A stretch of DNA of 64,000 nucleotides from Roseomonas sp. (GTDB lineage: Bacteria > Pseudomonadota > Alphaproteobacteria > Acetobacterales > Acetobacteraceae). Each line of letters begins with the position of its first letter. Within the stretch, counting starts at the first letter, position 1. Where the stretch lies: the NCBI GenBank assembly GCA_020249465.1, contig JADCFP010000034.1, positions 1 through 64,000 of the forward strand, written 5' to 3'. The notes under the pieces were generated by a model. The model was not told the origin of the DNA. It made no database searches and was given only the letters and a program-made list of their open reading frames with translations. The position numbers and the translations under genes are program-made. Positions 9,768 to 18,817 of the stretch are shown one piece after another.

Positions 9768-11144
9768 ATGATGCATCACGGCAGCAGGTTGAAACTGGGG
9801 CGGGGTTTGCTTGGCATTGGGCTTGGCCTTGCCTTGGCGGCTTGCCAGACGGTGGAATCCACCGTGGATCGCACCGTCAGCACCGTGACGGGTCGTTCAA
9901 ATATCCCCTTAGGCACGCCGGGCCATGTTGCGGGCTTCCTGGGCGGCGTGGCGGCGGATGAGCCCCGTGCGGCGATTGTGGCGCGCGATATCCTCTCGGG
10001 CGGTGGTTCCGCTGTGGATGCGGCGGTGGCGGGCGCCTTTACGATGACGGTGACGTTGCCTTCTCGGGCCGGACTTGGCGGCGGGGGTGTTTGCGTTGCC
10101 TTGGATGCGCAGCGCGGCCTTGCGCGCGCCATCATCTTTCCTGCTGGCGCGCGGACGGAAATCCCCTCTGGCACTGACCGTCCCGCCGCCTTGCCCGCCA
10201 TGGCGCGCGGGCTTTTCGCGCTGCATCTCAATGCCGGGCGCTTCAAGATCGAGGATCTGATCCGCCCCGCCGAGGAATTGGCCCGCTTTGGCACCGAAAT
10301 CAGCCGCACGCTGGCCGATGACCTGGCCGTGGTGGCCGGACCCCTATTGGCGGACCCGAGCGCACGGCAGGTTTTCGGCCGCCCCGGTGGTGGTGGGGTG
10401 CTCAGGCTTGATGATCGCATCGTCCAGCCGGATTTGAGCGCGACCTTGGCGCAGCTCCGCGCCGCGCCGCTTGGCATTGGGGATTTGTATCAGGGCAATC
10501 TGGCGGAACGGCTGGTGGAAGGGTCCATGATGTCGGGCGGTGGCCTGACCGAAGGCGAGCTTCGCACCACGCGGGCACGTGTGGGCGGCCCTGCGCGCTC
10601 GGCACTTGGGTCCGATCTGGTGCTGCTGAGCACCGAGGCATCGCCGGGTATGGCAGGCGCGCTGCAAGCCGCGATGGCCGGGCAGGCCCCGGGCGTGGAT
10701 GGTGCTGCCGGGGCGGGGGCAGGGGCTTCGCTGGTCACGCTGGATAGGGAAGGCAATGCGGTTTCCTGCGCCTTCAGCATGAATAACCTGTTCGGCACGG
10801 GGCGTATTGTGCCTGGCACGGGGATATTGCTGGCCGCGGCGCCGGGCATTGGCCGAGTGGACGCAGCGCCTCTGCCCGTTGCTATCCTCGCACGGCCCGA
10901 TATGCGGCGCTTCCGCGCGGCGGCGTCCGGCAGTGGCGGGCAGGTGGCTTTGGCGGCAACGGCCATGCCCTTGGCGGCGGTGCAGCGCCGGGCCGGGCCG
11001 GCTGACCCCTTTGTAGGTGTGCCGGCGCCTGGGCGCGGCGTGGTGATTTCTTGCGCGGGATTGGTGCCAACCAATGGCCCCGCCTGCATTGGCGCTGCCG
11101 ATCCGCGTGGCGGCGGTGTTGCGCTTGGCAGTTTTGGGCGCTGA
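9768..11144 (+). CDS. Gamma-glutamyltranspeptidase-like lipoprotein, probably non-catalytic
   Basis: Lipobox LALAACQ; ARDILSGGGSAVDAAVAGAFTMTVTLPSRAGLGGGG; VTLDREGNAVSCAFSMNNLFGTGRIVPGTGI. The TTH nucleophile segment reads GAS. Confidence 0.8.
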   Translation: MMHHGSRLKLGRGLLGIGLGLALAACQTVESTVDRTVSTVTGRSNIPLGTPGHVAGFLGGVAADEPRAAIVARDILSGGGSAVDAAVAGAFTMTVTLPSRAGLGGGGVCVALDAQRGLARAIIFPAGARTEIPSGTDRPAALPAMARGLFALHLNAGRFKIEDLIRPAEELARFGTEISRTLADDLAVVAGPLLADPSARQVFGRPGGGGVLRLDDRIVQPDLSATLAQLRAAPLGIGDLYQGNLAERLVEGSMMSGGGLTEGELRTTRARVGGPARSALGSDLVLLSTEASPGMAGALQAAMAGQAPGVDGAAGAGAGASLVTLDREGNAVSCAFSMNNLFGTGRIVPGTGILLAAAPGIGRVDAAPLPVAILARPDMRRFRAAASGSGGQVALAATAMPLAAVQRRAGPADPFVGVPAPGRGVVISCAGLVPTNGPACIGAADPRGGGVALGSFGR

Positions 11145-11146
11145 GC

Positions 11147-12316
11147 ATGGCGCTCAAGATCGGGCGCGGGGCGGAAGCGCCGCCATTTCTGGTGATGGAT
11201 GTCATCTCGGCGGCCAATGCGCGTGCCGCGAGCCTGCCGCCCGGCGCGCCCGGCATTATCCGCATGGAGGTCGGCCAGCCAGGCACCGGCGCCCCGCGCG
11301 GCGCGGCTGAAGCCGCCATCCGCGCGCTCAATGCCGGCGCACCGCTTGGCTATACCGAGGCTTTTGGGCTGGTGTCGCTGCGGGAGCGTATCGCGCGGCA
11401 TTATCTGGACCATTACGGGCTGACGGTCCCGGCGCGGCGCATTGCGGTGACCATGGGCGCATCCGGCGCTTTTCCGCTCGCCTTTCTGGCGGCGTTTGAT
11501 CCGGGCGATGCCATTGCCATGGCCGCGCCCTTCTACCCGCCCTATGCCAATATTCTGCAAGCGCTTGGCATGCGCCCGCAATTGCTGGAATGCGATGCCG
11601 CAACACGGTTTCAGCCGACCGTAGCCATGCTGGAAAAGCTCGATCCGCGCCCGGCTGGGTTGATTATCGCTAGCCCCTGCAACCCCGCCGGCACCATGTT
11701 GGCGCCGGATGAATTGGCCGCCATTGCGCGCTGGTGCCATACCGAAGGCGTGCGGCTGATCAGTGATGAGATCTATCACGGCCTGAGTTGGGGCACGGTT
11801 GCCGAAAGCAGCGCGGCTTCCTTCAGCGATAGCGCCGTGGTGGTGAATAGTTTTTCGAAATACTGGTCCATGACCGGCTGGCGCATTGGCTGGCTGGTGC
11901 TGCCCGAGGATTTGATCCGCCCGGTGGAATGCCTCGCGCAAAACATGTTCATCAGCGCGCCGCATATCGCGCAGGTGGCGGCAGAAGCCGCCATGGATTG
12001 TCGCGAAGAACTTGAAGGCAATAAGGCGGCTTATGCGCGGAGCCGCGCCGCCCTTTTGGCGGGCCTGCCACGCGCGGGGTTTGACCGGATCGCGGCGGCA
12101 GATGGTGCCTTCTATCTGTGGTGCGATGTCTCGGCCCTTACCAATGACAGCGCGGCGTTTTCGGCGGCGATGCTGGAAGGGGCGAGCATTGCCGCCACCA
12201 CCGGGCTTGATTTTGACCGCGGGCGCGGCGGGCGGTTTTTGCGCTTTTCCTATTGCGGGCCGGAAGCGGATATGGCGGCGGCGCCGAAGCGTTTGGCGCG
12301 GTGGTTGGGGCGCTAA
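11147..12316 (+). CDS. Pyridoxal-phosphate aminotransferase, class I/II
   Basis: GQPGTGAPRGAAEAAIRALNAGAPLGYTEAFGLVSLRERIARHY...IIASPCNPAGTM...LISDEIYHGLSW...VVNSFSKYWSMTGWRIGWLV. ATG at 11147 lies just past the upstream stop. Confidence 0.93.
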   Translation: MALKIGRGAEAPPFLVMDVISAANARAASLPPGAPGIIRMEVGQPGTGAPRGAAEAAIRALNAGAPLGYTEAFGLVSLRERIARHYLDHYGLTVPARRIAVTMGASGAFPLAFLAAFDPGDAIAMAAPFYPPYANILQALGMRPQLLECDAATRFQPTVAMLEKLDPRPAGLIIASPCNPAGTMLAPDELAAIARWCHTEGVRLISDEIYHGLSWGTVAESSAASFSDSAVVVNSFSKYWSMTGWRIGWLVLPEDLIRPVECLAQNMFISAPHIAQVAAEAAMDCREELEGNKAAYARSRAALLAGLPRAGFDRIAAADGAFYLWCDVSALTNDSAAFSAAMLEGASIAATTGLDFDRGRGGRFLRFSYCGPEADMAAAPKRLARWLGR

Positions 12317-12322
12317 ACTAGC

Positions 12323-12979
12323 TTAACCAGACCGCCCCTTGCGTTCGATCTGTTCCACCTTGGGCCAGATGGATTTGAACAAAGCCTCACGCAGCGACAA
12401 ATCACCGCGATCCGGCGGGGCGTAATCCGGATGCAATTCGCGGGCGAGCACACGGCGCAGCGCATCGAAACGCTGCCGGTCCATTTCATCCGCTTCTTCG
12501 GTCAGCATGCGTGCCTCGGCGGCCAAGGCGCGGCGCTTCCAGGCTTCGCGTTCCGCAATCAGCAGCCGGCAGGCATCGCGGAGCTTTTGCATATTCTCGC
12601 GCTCGGCCATCAAGACGCGGGCGGCTTCGCGAAGCTTTTCCAGCAATTGTTGCTGGTCATTATTGGTGGCGGCGCTGGTCGGCGGTGGCAGGGCAGGGGC
12701 TTCTGCCGGCCTTTGAGCTTCGGGCGGGCTGCCACGGCGTAGCGTAGTGCCTTTGGCGCCTGTGCCAGGTTTACGGGCTACCGGCGGGCCTTCAACGCGG
12801 GCAACTGGCCACCAGCCATCATCTTCAATCGCGCCGACCACGCCAGCACGTTCCATCCGTTCCAAATAATCCAGCGCCAGGCTCCAGCGGATGCCAAGGC
12901 CATCCGACAAGGTGCTGGCATTGATCCTCGGCTGGCGGCGCACATAGCGCACGGCATCGGCATAGGTTGGAATAGGCAT
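12323..12979 (-). CDS. Standalone FtsK-gamma-like winged-helix protein with coiled coil and HPD-containing C-terminus
   Basis: N-term AVRYVRRQPRINASTLSDGLGIRWSLALDYLERMERAGVVGAIEDDGW resembles FtsK gamma; middle LLEKLREAARVLMAERENMQKLRDACRLLIAERE; C-term FDALRRVLARELHPDYAPPDRGDLSLREALFKSIWPKVEQIE. Confidence 0.65.
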   Translation of the reverse strand: MPIPTYADAVRYVRRQPRINASTLSDGLGIRWSLALDYLERMERAGVVGAIEDDGWWPVARVEGPPVARKPGTGAKGTTLRRGSPPEAQRPAEAPALPPPTSAATNNDQQQLLEKLREAARVLMAERENMQKLRDACRLLIAEREAWKRRALAAEARMLTEEADEMDRQRFDALRRVLARELHPDYAPPDRGDLSLREALFKSIWPKVEQIERKGRSG

Positions 12980-13077
12980 GGTTCACCATCGGGCGATCCA
13001 GGGTGGATCACCTGACGGCATTTTCGCCTGTCTTTGTTAAGTTCCGGTGAAGGGCTGTGGCGCCAGCCCCAAAAACC

Positions 13078-14061
13078 TTAACCAGCGGTGATTTTGGCCG
13101 CCCGCACCACCTCGGCCCAGGCCGCGGTTTCGCGTTCCATGCGCGCGGCCAGGGCTTCAGGCGTGGAAGGCACCACCAGCGCGCCGGCATCAAAGGCACG
13201 TTTGCGGATGGCGGGATCGGCCAGCACCTCGTTCAACTTTTGGGCCAGCAAGCGCGCCACAGGTTCCGGCGTGCCGCGCGGCGCGAATAGGCTGAACCAG
13301 ACATTGAGGTCGAGATCCGCAAGCCCTTCTTCCTTCGCCGAGGGGATATTCGGCATGCCCGGATGGCGTTCATTCGAACTGACGCAAAGTGCCCGCAGCT
13401 TGCCATCCGCGACGAGCGGCGTGAGTGGCGGCGGCGAATTCATGTAGAAATGCACACGCCCGGCGATCAGGTCGCGGATGGTTTCACCAGTGCCGCGATA
13501 GGGCACATGCAGCATATCAATGCCCGCGCGCAGCTTCAGCAATTCCGCGCCCAAATGATGCATGGACCCAACTCCGGCCGAGGCATAGGTCAAATCGCCC
13601 GGCCTTTGCTTGGCATAGGCGATGAATTCCCGCATCGAATTCACCGGCACCGATGGGTGGGTGACGAAAAGCTGCGGTGTATCGGTGATTTGCCCGATTG
13701 GGATGAAATCCCGCGCCGGGACAATGCCGCCCAGGGTACCAACCGCGGCGCCTCCGGTCATGGTGCCGCAATAGCCACAGAGCAGCGTATGGCCATCCGG
13801 CCGCGCTTGCAGCACGGAAGTCAGGCCAACCACATCATTCCCGCCGGGGCGATTTTCCACCACCATCGAACCACCCAGCGCGCGGCCAAGCTGATCGGCG
13901 ATCAGCCTTGCGCTGAAATCCGTGCCGCCACCGGCAGGCGAGGGCACCACCAGCGTAATGGGCCGATTGGGGAAGGTGTCTTGTGCACGCACCAGCGCGG
14001 GCGTGCTGAGAACGCCAAGGGCTGCACTGGTCAGCGCGCGGCGGGAGAGTTTGTGCTGCAT
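13078..14061 (-). CDS. Tripartite tricarboxylate transporter substrate-binding protein (Bug family)
   Basis: FPNRPITLVVPSPAGGGTDFSARLIADQLGRALGGSMVVENRPGGNDVVG... Confidence 0.92.
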   Translation of the reverse strand: MQHKLSRRALTSAALGVLSTPALVRAQDTFPNRPITLVVPSPAGGGTDFSARLIADQLGRALGGSMVVENRPGGNDVVGLTSVLQARPDGHTLLCGYCGTMTGGAAVGTLGGIVPARDFIPIGQITDTPQLFVTHPSVPVNSMREFIAYAKQRPGDLTYASAGVGSMHHLGAELLKLRAGIDMLHVPYRGTGETIRDLIAGRVHFYMNSPPPLTPLVADGKLRALCVSSNERHPGMPNIPSAKEEGLADLDLNVWFSLFAPRGTPEPVARLLAQKLNEVLADPAIRKRAFDAGALVVPSTPEALAARMERETAAWAEVVRAAKITAG

Positions 14062-14078
14062 GGTTTTGCCCCTTGGTG

Positions 14079-14882
14079 TCAGACCGCGCCGGTTGCGGTG
14101 ATGCCGCCATCTACGATCAGCTCTGTCCCTGTAATGTGCTTGGCTTCATTGGAGACCAGGAACAGCACCGCATGGGCAATATCCCAGCCATCACCCATTT
14201 TGCCGAGCGGCACTTGCGCATCACGCTTGGCGATCAGCGCGGCGGCGTCATTGCCGCCCAATTGGCGCACCAGCCGATGTTCGACCAAAGGTGTATGCAT
14301 CAGCCCCGGCACCACAGTATTGCAGCGCACGCCCGCCTTGGCGTTTTCAATCGCGACTGATTTGGATAGTGCGACAATACCGTATTTGGTCGCGCTATAG
14401 GCAACATGCGGCCGCGCCGCCTGCATCCGATAGCCAGCGATGGAGGAGATATTCACAATCGCACTCCCTGGCCGCTTCTTCAGATGTGGGAGCGCGAATT
14501 TACAGCCAAGGAAAGCGGATTTCAGGTTGAAATCCACCTGGCGATCCCACACCTCCTCCGGCATTGATTCCGCGCCGCCGGGGTGTGAGCCGCCGACATT
14601 ATTCACCATGATATCTAACTGGCCATAACGCGCGATACCGGCTTCCACCGCCGCCTGGAAGCTTTCGGAATCGAGCACATCGCAGATATGCGAGGCTGCC
14701 TCGCCGCCTTCGGATTTGATGATGCTGATGGTCTCCTCAACCGCGGCAGCGTTGTTATCCAAGCCAAAGACCTTGGCGCCCTGGCGCGCGAGCAGCACGG
14801 CCGTTGCCTTCCCATTGCCCCAACCGGGACCGACTGAACCCGCACCGGTGACGATGGCGACCTTGCCTTTGAGACTGAGCAT
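14079..14882 (-). CDS. SDR family NAD(P)-dependent oxidoreductase
   Basis: GKVAIVTGAGSVGPGWGNGKATAVLLARQGAKVFGLD...YSATKYGIVALSKSVAIENAKAGVRCNTVVPG. Confidence 0.95.
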   Translation of the reverse strand: MLSLKGKVAIVTGAGSVGPGWGNGKATAVLLARQGAKVFGLDNNAAAVEETISIIKSEGGEAASHICDVLDSESFQAAVEAGIARYGQLDIMVNNVGGSHPGGAESMPEEVWDRQVDFNLKSAFLGCKFALPHLKKRPGSAIVNISSIAGYRMQAARPHVAYSATKYGIVALSKSVAIENAKAGVRCNTVVPGLMHTPLVEHRLVRQLGGNDAAALIAKRDAQVPLGKMGDGWDIAHAVLFLVSNEAKHITGTELIVDGGITATGAV

Positions 14883-15002
14883 GCTTTCCTCCGACGTGCT
14901 TTGGGGCGAAGCATCCGCGCTTCACGCCGCGCCGTCCAGACCCCCCGCTTCCGCGGCTTCCGTTTCGCGGTAAGCTGAAGCCGCCCAGATCGGAGAGCCC
15001 TG

Positions 15003-16544
15003 ATGGCCGTAACCCTTGTGCGCAGCCGCGCCATGATCACCAAAACCCTGTCGGCCACCGCCGTTGAGGAAATCGCCGATGGCGCACTGATCCAGGAAGA
15101 TGGCGTCATCACCGAAATCGGCACCTATGATGATCTGCACCGCAAGCATCCAAACCTGCCGGTGGTGGGCTCGGGGCGCGAAGTGATGCTGCCTGGCTTT
15201 GTCAATGCGCATCACCATGTCGGGTTGACGCCGGTGCAATTGGGCTCGCCCGATATGCCTTTGGAGCTTTGGTTCGTCACGCGCCTGGTGGCGCGCAATG
15301 TGAACCCTTACCTTGATACGCTCTATTCGGCTTTTGAGATGATCGGGTCGGGCATTACCACCGTGCAGCATTTGCATGGCTGGGCGCCGGGCAAGCTGCC
15401 TGATGTTGAGAAGCGCGCCGGTGAGATCATTCGCGCCTATGAGGATATCGGCATGCGCGTTTCCTATTGCTTCGCGCTGCGCGACCAGAACCGGCTGGTC
15501 TATCAGGCGGATCAGGATTTTGTGGCAAGCCTGCCGCCTGAATTGCGCGGGCCGATGCAGCGCTGGTTTGACCGCTTCCAATTGTCGCTCGAAGATAATC
15601 TGGACCTGTTCCGCAATCTCCATCGCAGCCACAACGCAAAGCGGCGCGTGCGCGTGCAATTGGCGCCGGCCAATTTGCATTGGTGTTCGGACAAGGCCCT
15701 GGCGGCGATGGCTGAGCTGTCACGCAGCCATGATGCGCCGATCCATATGCATTTGGTGGAAACCGCCTATCAGAAGGAATATGCGCGCCGTCGCGGGGGT
15801 GGCTCGGCGGTGGAATATCTGGATCGCTTCGGCCTGCTCGGGCCGAACATGACGCTCGGCCATGGTGTCTGGTTGAATGAGAAGGATATTGATCGGGTTG
15901 CGGAAACCGGCACCTGCATTTGCCATAATTGTTCGTCCAATTTCCGGCTGCGCTCAGGTGTGGCGCCGCTTAATCGTTTTGAAGCCAGGGGCATCAATAC
16001 CGCGATTGGGTTGGATGAGGCGGGCATCAATGATGACCGCGATATGTTGCAGGAATTGCGCCTGGTGCTGCGCGCGCATCGCATCCCCGGCATGGGTGAT
16101 AATGAAGTGCCAGGCATGGCGCAGGTGCTCCGCATGGCGACGCTGGGTGGGGCGCGTACCACATCCTGGCGCGATAGCCTCGGCACGCTGGAAGTCGGCA
16201 AGGCGGCAGATTTGTCGCTGATAGATTGGGACAGCATCGCCTATCCCTATCTGGATGAACTCACGCCCACCCTGGATGCGCTGGTGCAGCGGGCCAAGGC
16301 CAGCGCCGTGCGCGCTGTGATGTGCGATGGTGAAGTGATCTATCAGGAAGGCCGCTTCACGCGCGTGGACCGTGATTCAGCGCTGAAGGCGCTGCATGAT
16401 GATCTGAACCGCGCCCTTGCGGATGATGAGGTGGAACGGCGCCAGCTTTCCAAGGCGCTGCTGCCGCATGCCAAGCGCTTCTATGCCGATTACATTAACC
16501 CAGCCCGGCATGAACCCTTCTACCGGCCCAGTTCCAGGGTTTGA
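15003..16544 (+). CDS. Amidohydrolase family protein (TRZ/ATZ/guanine deaminase-like)
   Basis: VMLPGFVNAHHHVG...; IHMHLVETAYQKEYA; LGHGVWLNEKDIDRVAETGTCICHNCSSNFRL; AIGLDEAGINDDRDMLQELRL. Confidence 0.9.
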   Translation: MAVTLVRSRAMITKTLSATAVEEIADGALIQEDGVITEIGTYDDLHRKHPNLPVVGSGREVMLPGFVNAHHHVGLTPVQLGSPDMPLELWFVTRLVARNVNPYLDTLYSAFEMIGSGITTVQHLHGWAPGKLPDVEKRAGEIIRAYEDIGMRVSYCFALRDQNRLVYQADQDFVASLPPELRGPMQRWFDRFQLSLEDNLDLFRNLHRSHNAKRRVRVQLAPANLHWCSDKALAAMAELSRSHDAPIHMHLVETAYQKEYARRRGGGSAVEYLDRFGLLGPNMTLGHGVWLNEKDIDRVAETGTCICHNCSSNFRLRSGVAPLNRFEARGINTAIGLDEAGINDDRDMLQELRLVLRAHRIPGMGDNEVPGMAQVLRMATLGGARTTSWRDSLGTLEVGKAADLSLIDWDSIAYPYLDELTPTLDALVQRAKASAVRAVMCDGEVIYQEGRFTRVDRDSALKALHDDLNRALADDEVERRQLSKALLPHAKRFYADYINPARHEPFYRPSSRV

Positions 16545-16602
16545 GGCGCTTGCCCGCAACTAACGCTTGACCTTGGCCCCCAGGGGCGGAAGAGATGATC
16601 TT

Positions 16603-17505
16603 ATGCCGTTCCGCCGCCTTTTGCCGATTCTGAGTGCTTTGGTGCTGACCGCGCCGGCCTTTGGCCAATCGAGCCTGGGTGGTACCCAGAATGTGCCGCC
16701 GCCGCGCCAGGCGGCGCCCACGCCCGCGCCCGCCACGCAGCCTCGGCCCGAACAGCGCCCGCCGGTGGTCAATCCGCCTGCAAGACCTCAGGCGACGCAA
16801 CGCAACGCCGAGGGACAGCAACGCCCCCCGGCCGCGCAACAACAACAGCGCCCCCCTGGGCAGCAGCAACAACAACAGCGCCAGGCCGGCCAGCAGCAAC
16901 GCCCCGCCGGACAACCCCAGGCGGGTCAGGGTAATCGCGCTGCTGCCGGGGCTGCTGCCGGGGTCGCCGCCGGTGCTGCGGCCGGCGCCGCCGCGACTGC
17001 CGGAGCGGCCAAACCACCCGAAGCGGCCACGGCGCCCACGCCCCCGGCGGAACGCGCACCCACTACCGGGTCCGTCACCGGCCTGCCGCTGCCGCGTTTT
17101 GCCGCGCTCCGGTCGGATGAGGTGAATATGCGGAGCGGCCCCGGCACGCGCTTCCCGATCGAATGGACCTATCAGCGACGCGAATTGCCGGTGGAAATTG
17201 TGCGCGAATTCGAACTCTGGCGCCGCATCCGTGACCCGGAAGGCACCGAAGGCTGGGTGCATCAATCAACGCTGATGGGAAGGCGTTCCTTCATTGTGCG
17301 CGGCGCGCCGGGGTCTGAGGTGCTGCTCCGCCGCCGGGCGGAGGATCAAGCCCAGCCCGTCGCGCGGCTCCGCCCCGGCGTGGTGGGCCGCTTGCGGGCC
17401 TGCGAACCCAATAGCCCCTGGTGTGAGGCGCAGATCGGCGAATTCCGGGGCCACATCAAGCGCGCCGATATCTGGGGCGTGGGGCCGACCGAGGAAGTGA
17501 AATAA
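16603..17505 (+). CDS. Exported SH3-domain protein with Gln/Pro/Ala-rich low-complexity linker
   Basis: Signal MPFRRLLPILSALVLTAPAFGQ; low-complexity AAQQQQRPPGQQQQQQRQAGQQQ...AAAGAAAGVAAGAAAGAAA; SH3-like LRSDEVNMRSGPGTRFPIEWTYQRRELPVEIVREFELWRRIRDPEGTEGWVHQSTLMGRRS. Confidence 0.85.
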   Translation: MPFRRLLPILSALVLTAPAFGQSSLGGTQNVPPPRQAAPTPAPATQPRPEQRPPVVNPPARPQATQRNAEGQQRPPAAQQQQRPPGQQQQQQRQAGQQQRPAGQPQAGQGNRAAAGAAAGVAAGAAAGAAATAGAAKPPEAATAPTPPAERAPTTGSVTGLPLPRFAALRSDEVNMRSGPGTRFPIEWTYQRRELPVEIVREFELWRRIRDPEGTEGWVHQSTLMGRRSFIVRGAPGSEVLLRRRAEDQAQPVARLRPGVVGRLRACEPNSPWCEAQIGEFRGHIKRADIWGVGPTEEVK

Positions 17506-17547
17506 CGCCCCTTTCGCGCCTGGGCTTTTCCAGATTAAGCTTTCGCC

Positions 17548-17841
17548 ATGACCGAGGAATCACCCAACCGCGCGCTGCACGATATTGGCGGGATCGCGCG
17601 CTTCCGCTGCACCCCAGTTGAGCATGATGAGGCGCCGCCCGATGCCTTCGGCAAGAAGGTGGACGCCATTCGGCAAATCCTGGCGCAGAAAAAGATGATG
17701 ACGGTGGATGAGCTTCGCCGCGGCATCGAAAGCATCCCAGAGGATGAATACTTCGCCCTTGGCTATTACGAACGTTGGTTGCGTTCGATTGCGGCGCTGA
17801 TGGTCGAAAAAGGCGTCATCCGGCAGGAGGATTTGGCATGA
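17548..17841 (+). CDS. Nitrile hydratase beta N-terminal-type subunit (SCNase beta/ScnB-like)
   Basis: ALHDIGGIARF start motif; YYERWLRSIAALMVEKGVI. Confidence 0.8.
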   Translation: MTEESPNRALHDIGGIARFRCTPVEHDEAPPDAFGKKVDAIRQILAQKKMMTVDELRRGIESIPEDEYFALGYYERWLRSIAALMVEKGVIRQEDLA

Positions 17842-18146
17842 GCGCTGCGCCGGAGACCGCTGCCCCCCGCTTCGCGCCCGGTACGCGGGTGCGTGTGAAG
17901 GATGATTGGCCCGAAACCCGTGGCCCCTGCCATATCCGCACGCCGCATTATGTGCGTGGCCGGATGGGCCAGGTGGTTCGCCCACTCGGTGCCTTTCCGA
18001 ACCCTGAGGATTTGGCCTTCGCCCGCCCGGCGCCGCGCCGGCAGCTTTACCATGTGCTGTTCGACCAGCCGCCCATTTGGGATGAGGGTAAGGCGGGCGA
18101 TACGGTGATGGTGGAAATCTTTGAACATTGGTTGGAGGAAGCCTGA
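17838..18146 (+). CDS. Nitrile hydratase beta C-terminal (SH3-like) subunit (SCNase alpha/ScnA-like)
   Basis: FAPGTRVRVKDDWPETRGPCHIRTPHYVRGRMGQVVRPLGAFPNPEDLAFARPAPRRQLYHVLFD; ATGA overlap with the preceding ORF. Confidence 0.85.
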   Translation: MSAAPETAAPRFAPGTRVRVKDDWPETRGPCHIRTPHYVRGRMGQVVRPLGAFPNPEDLAFARPAPRRQLYHVLFDQPPIWDEGKAGDTVMVEIFEHWLEEA

Positions 18147-18147
18147 C

Positions 18148-18732
18148 ATGGCCGCCCCCCCTTCTGGCGCGAGCCTCGCGCTGCTCGACAAGCTGGTTGC
18201 CGCCCTGAATGCCAGGGGGCTGGTGAATGAGGCCGAAATCGCCGAGCGTCAGGCGATTACGGATCGCGCAAGCCCCGAGATTGGTGCCCGCATGGTGGCG
18301 CGCGCCTGGACCGATCCTGATTACTACGCCCTGCTGATGCGTGATGGGAAAGCGGCGGCCGAGGCGATGGGCGCTTCCATGGCCGGCGCGCCGGAGCTTG
18401 GCGTTTTGGAAAATACGCCGAAGCAGCATCATCTGGTGGTCTGTACGCTTTGTTCCTGTTACCCACGCGCGCTGCTCGGCTACCCGCCCGGTTGGTATAA
18501 ATCCTTCGCCTATCGGTCACGCGCCGTGCGAGAACCGCGCGCGGTGCTGGCCGAATGGGGCACGCAATTGGCCGATGATGTCGAAATCCGCGTGGTGGAT
18601 AGCACAGCGGATTACCGCTGGATGGTGCTGCCGATGCGGCCCGCTGGGACCGAGGGGTGGAGTGAGGAGAAGCTGGCCGCGATTGTGACGCGGGATGCGC
18701 TGGTTGGGGTGGCGGTGCCGCGGGCTGCTTGA
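18148..18732 (+). CDS. Nitrile hydratase alpha-type/thiocyanate hydrolase gamma-type subunit
   Basis: Metal-binding motif VCTLCSCYPRALLGYPPGWYKS; VREPRAVLAEWG; VDSTADYRWMVLPMRPAGTEGWSEEKL. Confidence 0.92.
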   Translation: MAAPPSGASLALLDKLVAALNARGLVNEAEIAERQAITDRASPEIGARMVARAWTDPDYYALLMRDGKAAAEAMGASMAGAPELGVLENTPKQHHLVVCTLCSCYPRALLGYPPGWYKSFAYRSRAVREPRAVLAEWGTQLADDVEIRVVDSTADYRWMVLPMRPAGTEGWSEEKLAAIVTRDALVGVAVPRAA

Positions 18733-18817
18733 GTGAATGGAAAGAGTCACTATTATCCGAGTTTTAATTTTTATCACGTATGGTGATCGGCCTCAGAACT
18801 AAAAGGTAACGGTCAGC

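Noticed and set aside
10490-11965. 491-aa minus-strand ORF
   Set aside because: Antisense to the GGT-like and aminotransferase genes; no coherent motifs.
16828-16920. CAG/CAA-rich tandem repeats considered as a CRISPR-like or minisatellite array
   Set aside because: In-frame coding low complexity; no regular repeat-spacer structure.
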